DNA of 64,000 nt from NCBI RefSeq assembly GCF_003112695.1, contig NZ_BFBP01000002.1, positions 196,898 through 260,897 of the forward strand. The letters are read 5' to 3'. The DNA is from Azospira sp. I13 (lineage in GTDB: Bacteria > Pseudomonadota > Gammaproteobacteria > Burkholderiales > Rhodocyclaceae). Position 1 is the stretch's first letter. Every line of letters begins with the position of its first letter. The notes below the pieces were generated by a model. That model did no database searches, was not told the DNA's origin, and was given only the letters and a program-made list of their open reading frames with translations. The translations under genes were made by a program, and so were the position numbers. This document shows, piece by piece, positions 1-9,887 of the stretch.

Positions 1-1
1 C

Positions 2-895
2 GTGGCCGTGCTGGGCCAGGCCTGGTACCAGGCCACCATTCCCCTGCCTTTCGGCGGCTACAAGCCCCGCTCCCGGGAAAAGCTGGAGATCAACTTCGGC
101 AAGATGGACCCCTTCGTCTTCTTCGACCAGAACGCGGCCGCTAACGACGAAACCCGCCAGTTCCTCAACACCGTCTTCGTGCATAACCCGCTGCTGGATG
201 CAGGCGGCGACATCGGCGTCGATGCCAACGGCTTCTCCCCCGGATTCCGTGTTTCCTACTACAACGAAACCCAGAAGCCCGAAACCTGGCGCCTCTCCAT
301 GGGCGTATTTGGTGCCGGCCCCAACGGCTCCACCTACACCCGTTCCTTCAGCTCGCCCATGGTCATCTTCCAGGCCGAGACCCAACGCAAGTTCTTTGGC
401 GGTCTGACCGGCAACTACCGGGCCTACTACTGGCGTAACGGCCAGGCCCTCTCCTTCGGCGGCCAGGTGGAAAAGCACTCCGGCCTCGGCCTCTCCCTGG
501 ACCAGCGGGTCGGCGACGCCGTCACCCTGTTCGGCCGCTACGGCCAGCAGATCACCGGCAACGTGCGCTTCGACAAGGCCCTCACCGTCGGCGCCGAACT
601 GGGCGGTTCCTACTGGGATCGCGGTGGCGACTCCCTGGGCCTGGCCCTCGGCATGCTGCACACCAGCAAGGACTTCTCCGGCGTTTCCGCCTTCGTCGAT
701 GCCGATAACGACGGCATTCCCGACTACGGCTTCAACGCCACGGGTGCCGAGCGGGTGGCCGAACTGTACTACCGCTACCGCATCAACAAGCAGTTCGAGC
801 TGTCGCCCGACCTGCAGTACCTGGGACGCCCCGGCGGCGATGCTGCAGCCAAGGGCATCAAGATCTTCGGCGTACGCGCCCAGCTGACCTTCTAA
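2..895 (+). CDS. OprB-like porin, C-terminal part (5' end outside window)
   Basis: The frame is open from the left edge of the window, so only the last 297 or so residues are seen and the true start lies upstream. The visible part is rich in alternating aromatic and polar residues typical of outer membrane beta strands, and ends in a strand finishing with phenylalanine (RAQLTF), the usual C-terminal signal of outer membrane proteins. The segment AELYYRYRINKQFELSPDLQ resembles the last strands of OprB-family (carbohydrate-selective) porins. It stops 9 bases before a cupredoxin gene and probably shares its operon, which suggests that it passes iron or another small solute rather than sugar; that role is inference. 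Confidence 0.7.
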   Translation: MAVLGQAWYQATIPLPFGGYKPRSREKLEINFGKMDPFVFFDQNAAANDETRQFLNTVFVHNPLLDAGGDIGVDANGFSPGFRVSYYNETQKPETWRLSMGVFGAGPNGSTYTRSFSSPMVIFQAETQRKFFGGLTGNYRAYYWRNGQALSFGGQVEKHSGLGLSLDQRVGDAVTLFGRYGQQITGNVRFDKALTVGAELGGSYWDRGGDSLGLALGMLHTSKDFSGVSAFVDADNDGIPDYGFNATGAERVAELYYRYRINKQFELSPDLQYLGRPGGDAAAKGIKIFGVRAQLTF

Positions 896-904
896 GGAAG
901 CCCC

Positions 905-1252
905 ATGCGACTGACCTCCATCGTCATTCCCGCCCTGCTCCTGGCCGTCGCCCTGTTCTCGGCGCCGAGCCCGGCCGCGGCGGCGGAACTGCCGGCTTTC
1001 CAGATCGTGGCCAAGGACGGCAAGCTCATCCCCAACCGCCTGGAAGTGCCAGCGGGCGTGAAGTTCAAGCTGATGTTCCGCAACGAGGGCCCCGGGCCCG
1101 AGGAATTTGAAAGCACCCAGCCCCGCATGGAGAAGGTCCTGGCCCCGGGGGCCAGTTCCTTCGTCGTCGTTCAGCCGCTGCAACCCGGCACCTACCGCAT
1201 CTTCGGCGAGTTCCACCCGGATACCGCCGAGTGCCTGCTCATCGCCAAGTAA
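905..1252 (+). CDS. Periplasmic cupredoxin-like protein, FtrB-like
   Basis: A 115-residue protein with a signal peptide (about residues 1-27, ending in an alanine run) and a single cupredoxin-fold domain. Its position directly before an FTR1 permease and a polyferredoxin matches the FtrBCD part of the FtrABCD iron uptake systems known from Bordetella and Brucella, where FtrB is a cupredoxin-like periplasmic partner. The usual cupredoxin ending GTYxFxCxxHPxM reads GTYRIFGEFHPDT here: the histidine is kept, but the cysteine and methionine ligands are replaced, so a classical type 1 copper site is unlikely. The start follows AAGGAAG with good spacing, and the next gene starts 10 bases after the stop. 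Confidence 0.75.
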   Translation: MRLTSIVIPALLLAVALFSAPSPAAAAELPAFQIVAKDGKLIPNRLEVPAGVKFKLMFRNEGPGPEEFESTQPRMEKVLAPGASSFVVVQPLQPGTYRIFGEFHPDTAECLLIAK

Positions 1253-1262
1253 GGAAGCCCCC

Positions 1263-2117
1263 ATGCTCAATGCCCTGATCGTCGTCTGGCGCGAAAGCCT
1301 GGAAGCCATGCTGGTGGTGGGTGTGCTGCTGGCCTGGATCGCCCGCCAGGAAGACGCCCCCCGCCTGCGCCGCACACTGTGGAGCGGCGTCGCCGGAGGC
1401 ACCCTGCTGGCCGTGGCCCTGGCCTTTCTCGCCTACGGCGCCCAGACCTGGCTCGACGGCGAGGCCCTGGAGCTGTTTCAGGTCGGCATGCTGCTGCTGG
1501 CCTGCGTGCTGATGACCCAGATGGTGATGTGGATGCGCCGCCATGGCGCCGCCATGAAGCGGGAACTGGAAGCCGGCGCCAGCCGTGCCGCCGAAACCGG
1601 CGGCCGCCTCGGCGTAGCCCTGGTGGCAGCCCTGGCCATCGGCCGGGAAGGCATGGAAACCGTGGTCTTCCTCTATGGCATGGCGGCAGAACGGCCGGCC
1701 GGCGAACTGCTGGGGGTCTACGGCATGGCCGCCCTGGGCTTCGCCATCGCCGCCCTAACCGCCTGGGCCGTAGCCCGGGGCTCCCGCTTCTTCTCCTACC
1801 GCACCGTCTTCCGCATCAGCGAAGTGGTGCTGCTGGTGACCGCCGGCGCCCTGCTGGGGGCCGCGGTGGACCGTTTGATCGGCATCGACCGTCTGCCCAC
1901 CCTGATCGACCTGGTGTGGGACAGCTCCAACCTGCTCAACGACGGCAGCGGTGCCGGCCAGATTCTCGCCCTTTTCGCCGGCTACCGGGCCCAGCCCACC
2001 GGCATGCTGCTGCTGGCCTATGCCTTGTACTGGGGCTACGTGGCCCTGCGGTTGAAATCCTTCACCCCCAACCTCCCCGTGCGAGCCGAGTCATGCCAGC
2101 CCAAAGCCGTTCCCTGA
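1263..2117 (+). CDS. FTR1-family high-affinity iron permease, FtrC-like
   Basis: A 284-residue inner membrane protein with about seven hydrophobic segments. Two REXXE motifs, the iron-handling signature of FTR1/EfeU permeases, are present: RESLE at residues 10-14 and REGME at 128-132. An open frame runs further upstream, but ATG 1263 is preceded by AAGGAAG and places the first REXXE motif at the usual distance from the N-terminus. It likely moves iron across the inner membrane after oxidation or handling by the cupredoxin, with electrons handled by the downstream polyferredoxin. Its 3' end overlaps the next gene by 25 bases, indicating translational coupling. Confidence 0.88.
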   Translation: MLNALIVVWRESLEAMLVVGVLLAWIARQEDAPRLRRTLWSGVAGGTLLAVALAFLAYGAQTWLDGEALELFQVGMLLLACVLMTQMVMWMRRHGAAMKRELEAGASRAAETGGRLGVALVAALAIGREGMETVVFLYGMAAERPAGELLGVYGMAALGFAIAALTAWAVARGSRFFSYRTVFRISEVVLLVTAGALLGAAVDRLIGIDRLPTLIDLVWDSSNLLNDGSGAGQILALFAGYRAQPTGMLLLAYALYWGYVALRLKSFTPNLPVRAESCQPKAVP

Positions 2118-3538
2118 ACCCCGACTTGCCTCCTTCCCCGACCACGGCCCCCCGGGGCCGGCAGACCCGGCCCCGGGTCATTGCCGCCGGGCTGCAAGCC
2201 CTGGGGCTGGCCATGCAGCGCCACGCCCGGGCCATCCGCGCCATCCAGTGGGCAGTGGTGGTCTTCTACTTCGGCCTGGTCATCACCCCCGCCTTCCTGC
2301 CCTTGCCGCCGGAAGGCTCCAGCATCCTCGACAATCTCACCCTCTTCGCCCAGTTCCTCTTCTGGGGCATCTGGTGGCCCTTCGTCATGGTCTCGATGCT
2401 GCTCGTCGGCCGCCTCTGGTGCGGCGTCTTCTGCCCTGAAGGCACCCTCACTGAATGGATTAGCTGGCGCGGCCTCAACCTGCCCATCCCCCGCTGGATC
2501 AAGTGGGGTGGCTGGCCCTTCGTCGCCTTCGTGTGCACCACGGTGTTCGGCCAGCTGGTCAGCGTCTATGAATACCCCAAGGCTGCCCTGCTGGTGCTGG
2601 GCGGCTCTTCCGTGGCCGCCGTCGCGGTGGGTCTGCTCTACGGCAAGGGCAAGCGGGTGTGGTGCCGCCACCTGTGCCCGGCCTCCGGCGTGTTCTCTCT
2701 GCTCTCCCGCATCGCCCCGGTGCATTTCCGGGTGGACCGGGCCGCCTGGGATACCGCCCCGGCCCCTGGCACCCCGGTGAATTGCGCCCCCCTGGTGGAT
2801 ATCCGCCGCATGACCAGCGCTTCCGACTGTCACGCCTGCGGTCGCTGTGCCGGCCACCGGGACGCAGTGGTGTTGTCACCCCGCCGCCCCGATGCGGAAA
2901 TCCTAGCCAGCAAGCCGGAGCAGATCGCCACCGGCGAAGCCCTGACGCTTCTCTTCGGCGTCCTCGGCATTGCCACCGCGGCCTTCCACTGGACCGTCAG
3001 TCCCCTCTTCGTGCAGCTGAAGACCGCCGCCGCCAACTGGCTCATCGACCGGGATTCCTTCCTACTGCTGCAGGACAACGCGCCCTGGTGGCTGCTCACC
3101 CACTACCCGGAAGTCGGTGACGTGTTCACCTGGCTCGACGGCCTGTGCATCCTGGCCTACATTTTGGGGGGCGGCACCGCCATCGCCCTCAGCCTGCAGG
3201 GCGCCATCGCCCTGGCCGCCCGCCTCGCCGGCAGCCCCCGCCTGCCCTGGCGCCGCCTGGCCCTGGGCCTGGTGCCCCTGGCCGGCGCCAATGTTTTCCT
3301 CGGCTTGTCCATGCTCACCCTGAGCCAGCTGAAGGGCGAACGGGTGATCCTGCCCTGGGTGCCGGATGCCCGCATCGCCATCCTCAGCGCCGGCGTCGGC
3401 TTTAGCCTGTGGCTGGGCTTGCGCCTGATCTGCCAAGCCACCCCAGTCTGGCAGCGCCGCCTGCCGGCCTTGGCCGTTTATACCCTGGCGCCGGCCCTCA
3501 TCGGCCTGATCTGGTACGTGGTCTTCTGGGTCTGGTAA
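2093..3538 (+). CDS. Membrane polyferredoxin, FtrD-like (NapH/CcoG-type)
   Basis: A 481-residue protein with several membrane segments and cysteine motifs of the NapH/CcoG type: CGVFCPEG and CRHLCPAS flank the first membrane region. A third cysteine group, CHACGRCAGH, would normally be CxxCxxCxxxC but lacks the fourth cysteine. The ATG at 2093, inside the end of the permease gene, is the first sensible start; the frame is open further upstream but that part only shadows the permease. In FtrABCD systems the polyferredoxin is thought to accept or supply electrons for iron passage through FtrC. A long C-terminal hydrophobic half (from about residue 300) is the less typical part. Confidence 0.75.
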   Translation: MPAQSRSLNPDLPPSPTTAPRGRQTRPRVIAAGLQALGLAMQRHARAIRAIQWAVVVFYFGLVITPAFLPLPPEGSSILDNLTLFAQFLFWGIWWPFVMVSMLLVGRLWCGVFCPEGTLTEWISWRGLNLPIPRWIKWGGWPFVAFVCTTVFGQLVSVYEYPKAALLVLGGSSVAAVAVGLLYGKGKRVWCRHLCPASGVFSLLSRIAPVHFRVDRAAWDTAPAPGTPVNCAPLVDIRRMTSASDCHACGRCAGHRDAVVLSPRRPDAEILASKPEQIATGEALTLLFGVLGIATAAFHWTVSPLFVQLKTAAANWLIDRDSFLLLQDNAPWWLLTHYPEVGDVFTWLDGLCILAYILGGGTAIALSLQGAIALAARLAGSPRLPWRRLALGLVPLAGANVFLGLSMLTLSQLKGERVILPWVPDARIAILSAGVGFSLWLGLRLICQATPVWQRRLPALAVYTLAPALIGLIWYVVFWVW

Positions 3539-3603
3539 GCCCGCGGGAAGCCAGGGCGGGGAAATGCTCCCCCGCCCTGAAAATGGGAGTATGATGCAGC
3601 TAA

Positions 3604-3624
3604 GATAAGAACCGTTCTCAGATC
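3604..3624. promoter_or_regulatory. Candidate Fur box before feoAB
   Basis: GATAAGAACCGTTCTCAGAT contains a perfect AGAAC-C-GTTCT palindrome with flanking bases like the 7-1-7 Fur consensus (TGAGAATnATTCTCA class). It lies 27 to 47 bases before the feoA start, in the only gap of the iron block wide enough for a promoter. Ferrous iron uptake genes are classical Fur targets; binding here is inferred. Confidence 0.5.
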
Positions 3625-3650
3625 GGGAACGGAAGACGACCCGACCTGGC

Positions 3651-3899
3651 ATGAACTCCCTGCAGACCGCCCCCGCTACCCGTCTTTCCCAACTGAACCC
3701 CGGCCAGGAAGCCACCATCTCCGCCATTCATGCCGGCAGCGAAGTGGGCCTGCGCCTGGCAGCCCTGGGGTTTCGCATCGGCAAACGCCTGCGGGTGATG
3801 CGCCGGGGCTTTCTTTCCGGCCCCCTGCACATCCGCCTGGGCACTACGGATGTGATCATCCGCCGCCAGGACGCCCTGCAAATCCACGTTGCTGTCTGA
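3651..3899 (+). CDS. feoA: FeoA ferrous iron transport protein
   Basis: An 82-residue cytoplasmic protein with the SH3-like fold of FeoA: a stretch with LRLAALGFRIGKRLRV followed by a short beta-rich end with IRLGTTDVIIRRQDA. Length matches the family (75-90 residues). FeoA is an accessory regulator of the FeoB iron(II) transporter. The gene directly precedes feoB, whose start lies 7 bases after its stop, and follows a Fur-like palindrome. Confidence 0.92.
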   Translation: MNSLQTAPATRLSQLNPGQEATISAIHAGSEVGLRLAALGFRIGKRLRVMRRGFLSGPLHIRLGTTDVIIRRQDALQIHVAV

Positions 3900-3906
3900 G
3901 CCGGCG

Positions 3907-5694
3907 ATGAAGCGCGTCGCCCTGCTTGGCATGCCCAACACGGGCAAATCCACCTTTTTCAACCGTCTCACCGGCGCCTCGGCCCGGGTCGGCAACTGGC
4001 CCGGCGTCACCGTGGACCTGCTGGCCGCCCCCATCCTGCTGGGCGGCCACATGGTCGAACTGGTGGATCTGCCCGGTCTCTACGACCTGCACGGTTTTTC
4101 CGACGACGAGAAAGTGGTGCGCCACTTCCTGGAAAACAACGCGGTGGACCTGGCGGTGATCCTGGTCAATGCGGTGCAGGTGGAGCGCCAGCTCTCCCTG
4201 GCCCTGCAGGTGCGGCAGCTGGGCCTGCCCTGCGTGCTGCTCCTCAACATGGCCGACGAGGCCCGCCAATACGGCATCCGCATCAATGTGCAGGAAATGG
4301 CGGCCCAACTGGGTATCCCGGTGGTGCTGTTCAGCGCCAAATACGGCGACCAGCAGGGGGAAGTGCAGCGCACCCTGGCCAAGACTCTGGATACGGCCCG
4401 CCCGGTACAGCTGGAAACCGTGCGCCGCTCCCTGGAGTCAGACGACGCCATCGAGCAGACCATGGGCCGCATCATGGAGGCCGCGGTGGAAGTGCCACCC
4501 CGCCTGTCGGACAACCTCACCGACCAGCTGGACCGGCTGGTGCTGCACCCCTGGCTGGGCCTGCCCCTGTTCTTCTTCGCCATGTTCCTGCTCTTCCAGG
4601 CCGTATTCTGGCTGGGCGCGCCCCTGCAGGATGGCATGGAATGGCTGTTCGACACCCTGCGCACCAACGCCCTGGACCCGGCCTTGGCCGGCGCCCCGGA
4701 GATGCTGCGGGGCTTCCTGCTGGACGGCATCTACAGCGGCATCGCCACCGTGGCCGCCTTCGTGCCCATCATCGTCCTCTTCTTCCTCTTCATGGCGGTG
4801 GTGGAAGATACGGGCTACCTCTCCCGCGCCGCCTACCTCACCGATGCCCTGATGGCCAGGCTGGGCCTGGATGGGCGCAGCTTCGTCATGCTCCTGATGG
4901 GCTTCGGCTGCAACGTGCCGGCGGTCATGGGTACCCGGGTGATGCGCTCCCGGCCGCTACGCCTGCTTTCCATGCTGATCATCCCGTTATCCCTGTGCTC
5001 GGCGCGGATGCAGGTCTTCCTCTTCATCATCAGCGCCGTCTTCCCTGCCAGCCAGGCGGGGCTGGCCCTGTTCTCCCTCTACCTCTTCAGCTTCGCCACG
5101 GCCATCGTTACGGCCCTGTTGTTCCGCAAGCACTTCCGCTCCAACGAGCCCTTCATTCTGGAACTGCCCCCCTACCGCCTGCCCACCCTGCGCCAGGTGC
5201 TGGTGCGGGGCTGGCTGGAAGTGCGGCACTTCCTCACCCGGGCCACCAAGATCATCATCGCCGGGGTGGTGCTGGTGTGGGTCCTGACCCACTTCCCCAT
5301 GGGCGTGGAAGAGGCCGGACCGGAGAGCTACGCCGGCATCATCGGCCACTGGATGGAGCCCCTGCTCTCCCCCCTGGGCATCAGCGACCAGCTGGCCGTG
5401 GCCCTGATTTTCGGCTTCGTCGCCAAGGAAGTGGTGGTGGGTTCCCTGGCCGTCATCTACAGCCTCCAGGGCGACGCCCTGACCCAGCATCTGGCCCTGC
5501 AGATGGACTGGGTCCAGGCCTACAGCTTCATGCTGTTCACCCTCATCTACACCCCCTGCCTGTCCACCATCGCCACCCTCAAGGCCGAATCCCGCAGCAA
5601 CGGCTTCGCCCTCTTCGCCGTGGTCTGGCCCCTGGCCCTGGCCTGGGGCGTCAGCTTCGCCTTCTATCAAGGGGCCCGGGCCCTGGGTTTCTAG
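3907..5694 (+). CDS. feoB: FeoB ferrous iron transporter, GTPase plus membrane domain
   Basis: A 595-residue protein that imports Fe(II). The N-terminal G domain shows G1 GMPNTGKS (8-15), G3 DLPG (54-57) and G4 NMAD (114-117), with cysteine-to-threonine change in G1 compared with the common GNPNCGKT form. The rest is polytopic membrane sequence with the Gate-type segment LLMGFGCNVPAVMGTR, and EVVVGSLAVIYS near the C-terminus. It is shorter than the 770-residue enterobacterial protein, and no feoC follows. An upstream TTG would add six residues and overlap feoA; ATG 3907 matches the family N-terminus better. An intrinsic terminator follows. Confidence 0.93.
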   Translation: MKRVALLGMPNTGKSTFFNRLTGASARVGNWPGVTVDLLAAPILLGGHMVELVDLPGLYDLHGFSDDEKVVRHFLENNAVDLAVILVNAVQVERQLSLALQVRQLGLPCVLLLNMADEARQYGIRINVQEMAAQLGIPVVLFSAKYGDQQGEVQRTLAKTLDTARPVQLETVRRSLESDDAIEQTMGRIMEAAVEVPPRLSDNLTDQLDRLVLHPWLGLPLFFFAMFLLFQAVFWLGAPLQDGMEWLFDTLRTNALDPALAGAPEMLRGFLLDGIYSGIATVAAFVPIIVLFFLFMAVVEDTGYLSRAAYLTDALMARLGLDGRSFVMLLMGFGCNVPAVMGTRVMRSRPLRLLSMLIIPLSLCSARMQVFLFIISAVFPASQAGLALFSLYLFSFATAIVTALLFRKHFRSNEPFILELPPYRLPTLRQVLVRGWLEVRHFLTRATKIIIAGVVLVWVLTHFPMGVEEAGPESYAGIIGHWMEPLLSPLGISDQLAVALIFGFVAKEVVVGSLAVIYSLQGDALTQHLALQMDWVQAYSFMLFTLIYTPCLSTIATLKAESRSNGFALFAVVWPLALAWGVSFAFYQGARALGF

Positions 5695-5726
5695 GCCTTA
5701 TCTAGGTCTTAGCAGAGATACAAAAG

Positions 5727-5766
5727 CCGAGGGGCGCCCACTGAAGGCGCCCCTCGGTTTTTTTTT
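5727..5766 (+). terminator. Intrinsic terminator after feoB
   Basis: Perfect 12-bp stem (5727-5738 with 5746-5757) around a 7-base loop, followed by nine T residues. It ends the iron operon; the copper genes that follow are on the other strand and converge on it. Confidence 0.93.
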
Positions 5767-5783
5767 GACTTCAGGCAGACAGT

Positions 5784-5990
5784 TTAGAGCGCGTCGAAGC
5801 CTGCATCCTCCACCGCTTCCCGCAGCTGGGCCACGGCCACCTGGGCGGGATCATAGGTGACGGTGGCCTGGCCCGGCTCCAGCACCACTTCAGCCTTTTC
5901 CACCCCGGGCAGTTTGGACAGCACGCCGGTGAGGGAGGCCACGCATTTCTGGCAGCTCATGCCGCCGACGGGAATGGTCGTTGTTTCCAT
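5784..5990 (-). CDS. copZ: CopZ-like copper chaperone (heavy-metal-associated domain)
   Basis: A 68-residue single-domain HMA protein with the metal motif GGMSCQKC (C13 and C16), the form that binds Cu(I) and hands it to a P-type ATPase. The length is that of free-standing CopZ proteins. It lies downstream of copA on the same strand, separated by 164 bases holding an inverted repeat, so it may share the copA transcript or have its own promoter. Confidence 0.88.
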   Translation of the reverse strand: METTTIPVGGMSCQKCVASLTGVLSKLPGVEKAEVVLEPGQATVTYDPAQVAVAQLREAVEDAGFDAL

Positions 5991-6022
5991 GAAATCCTCT
6001 TTCTACTCTTTCCAAAAAGCCT

Positions 6023-6148
6023 GGCCACAGAGGGCACAGAGAACACAGAGTTTAAAACCGTCGGATGCTTCAAGGCCGACTATCGACGAAGAACACACAT
6101 TAGCCACGACAAAGACTCCTCTGTGAACTCTGTGTCCTCTGTGGCTAA
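6023..6148. repeat. Inverted repeat between copA and copZ
   Basis: Two arms of about 27 bases, 6023-6051 and 6118-6146, are near-perfect inverted copies built on the unit GCCACAGAG(G)nCACAGAG and separated by about 66 bases. Each arm is itself made of three imperfect 9-base units (CACAGAG repeats). The structure could fold in RNA from either strand. Similar CACAGAG-rich intergenic palindromes are known from many proteobacterial genomes, but I cannot count copies here. Confidence 0.75.
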
Positions 6149-6154
6149 CGCCTT

Positions 6155-8632
<2,478 letters not shown>

Positions 8633-8701
8633 TAGCAGGGAATTATGGAGACGATCCCGACACCCCGCCAGTTACAGAAGGCCACCCATCCTTCAGGTAC
8701 A

Positions 8702-8724
8702 GCCGGGCTGCGGCACAGCCCGGC
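8702..8724 (-). terminator. Hairpin after the universal stress protein gene
   Basis: GCCGGGCTG and CAGCCCGGC form a perfect 9-bp stem with a 5-base loop, 9 bases past the stop of the stress protein gene. There is no T tract, so it may be a Rho-assisted end or an mRNA 3' stabiliser rather than an intrinsic terminator. Confidence 0.5.
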
Positions 8725-8732
8725 AACAGGCC

Positions 8733-9161
8733 TCACTTCACCAGCAGCACCGGCACCGGGGATTCATGCAGCACCCGGGTGGCGACGGAGCCCATCAGCA
8801 CGCCAGCCACCGCGGTGCGGCCGTGGGTGCCGAGAATGATCAGGTCGGCGCCCAGCTCGCTGGCCTGGTAGGCCACCACCTGGCCCGGCTGGCCCACGTG
8901 GATGTGGCGCTGGTAGGCCACGCCGGCGGCCTTGAGTTTGGCCTCGGCAGTGGTCAGATGTTCCTCGCTGTCTTCCCGGTAGTAGCGTTCCAGGGTTTCG
9001 TGGCCCAGCTGGCGCAGCACGCGGCCATCGGGAATGGGCGGATGCACATAGAGCAGGTGCACCGTCGGTACCTCCCGGTACCAGGACAGGCGGGAGATCA
9101 GGTGATCCACCGCCCGCAGGGAACACTCGGAACCATCCACCGCCAGCAAAAACTTAAGCAT
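8733..9161 (-). CDS. Universal stress protein, UspA family
   Basis: A 142-residue single-domain protein. It starts with the family beta strand LLAVDGSE and carries the ATP-binding signature Gx2Gx9G(S/T) as GTHGRTAVAGVLMGS, ending in the usual PVPVLLVK strand, so it should be an ATP-binding member. The start is preceded by GGAGAG. It lies about 100 bases upstream of copA on the same strand, separated by a hairpin; joint expression with the copper genes is possible but not shown. Confidence 0.92.
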   Translation of the reverse strand: MLKFLLAVDGSECSLRAVDHLISRLSWYREVPTVHLLYVHPPIPDGRVLRQLGHETLERYYREDSEEHLTTAEAKLKAAGVAYQRHIHVGQPGQVVAYQASELGADLIILGTHGRTAVAGVLMGSVATRVLHESPVPVLLVK

Positions 9162-9301
9162 CAGTCACTCTCCAGATTCGGCACATCTTGGCAACGGCGC
9201 GCCCGTCGCGGTTCGCCCGCATTATGGGGCGGCGGCGGCAAAGCCACCAGACCCGGCGGCACGGTATGATTGCGTCCTAACCCAAACTGCTTGGAGGCAA
9301 C

Positions 9302-9874
9302 ATGAGCGCAGGCAACCTGCTCACCCTCGGCGTCATCGCCGTCGTTCTCGTCTATGGCGTCATGCTCTACAACGGTCTGGTGACCCTCAAGCACGGCGTG
9401 GCTAAGGCCTGGGCCAACATCGACGTGCTGCTCAAGCAGCGCCACGACGAGCTGCCCAAGCTGGTGGAGGTGTGCAAGCAGTACAAGGAATTCGAGCAGA
9501 CCACCCTGCAACGGGTGATCGAAGCCCGTTCCCAGGTGCAGCAGGCCCGGGAAGCCCACGACGTGGGCGCCCTGGGCGAGGCCGAAGGCGCCCTGCGCAT
9601 GGGCCTGGGCCGCCTCTTCGCGGTGGCCGAGGCCTACCCGGAGCTGAAGGCCAACGAGCACTTCATGCAGCTGCAGCAGCGCATCACCGCCCTGGAAAAC
9701 ACCATTGCCGACCGCCGCGAGCTGTACAACGAGGCCGTCAATCTCAACAACGTGCGGGTGGAACAGTTCCCGGACGCCGTCATTGCCCGCCTCTTCCGCT
9801 TCGATGCCCATCCCCTGCTGGAGTTTTCCGCCGCCGAAAAGGCCGATGTGGACATGAAGCAGCTGTTCAGCTGA
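9302..9874 (+). CDS. LemA family protein
   Basis: A 190-residue protein with one N-terminal membrane helix (about residues 5-23) followed by a long alpha-helical domain with the family features YNGLVTLKH, AWANIDVLLKQRHDELPKLV and the late YNEAVNLNNVRVEQFP. LemA proteins are membrane-anchored helical bundles of unclear function, often encoded beside GIDE or TPM-domain proteins; the next gene here is of the GIDE type. The start has GGAGG at good distance. Confidence 0.9.
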   Translation: MSAGNLLTLGVIAVVLVYGVMLYNGLVTLKHGVAKAWANIDVLLKQRHDELPKLVEVCKQYKEFEQTTLQRVIEARSQVQQAREAHDVGALGEAEGALRMGLGRLFAVAEAYPELKANEHFMQLQQRITALENTIADRRELYNEAVNLNNVRVEQFPDAVIARLFRFDAHPLLEFSAAEKADVDMKQLFS

Positions 9875-9887
9875 GCGCCCTCCCCCC

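Noticed and set aside
893-1265. Duplicated AAGGAAGCCCC-ATG before the cupredoxin and permease genes
   Set aside because: The two copies are just similar ribosome sites; no longer homology extends around them.
1379-2092. Possible long N-terminal extension of the polyferredoxin
   Set aside because: The open frame runs through the FTR1 permease gene and encodes Arg/Pro-rich sequence; the true start is ATG 2093.
8633-8700. CueR-type operator before copA
   Set aside because: I looked for the dyad with a long -10/-35 spacer typical of MerR-family sites and found no convincing match.
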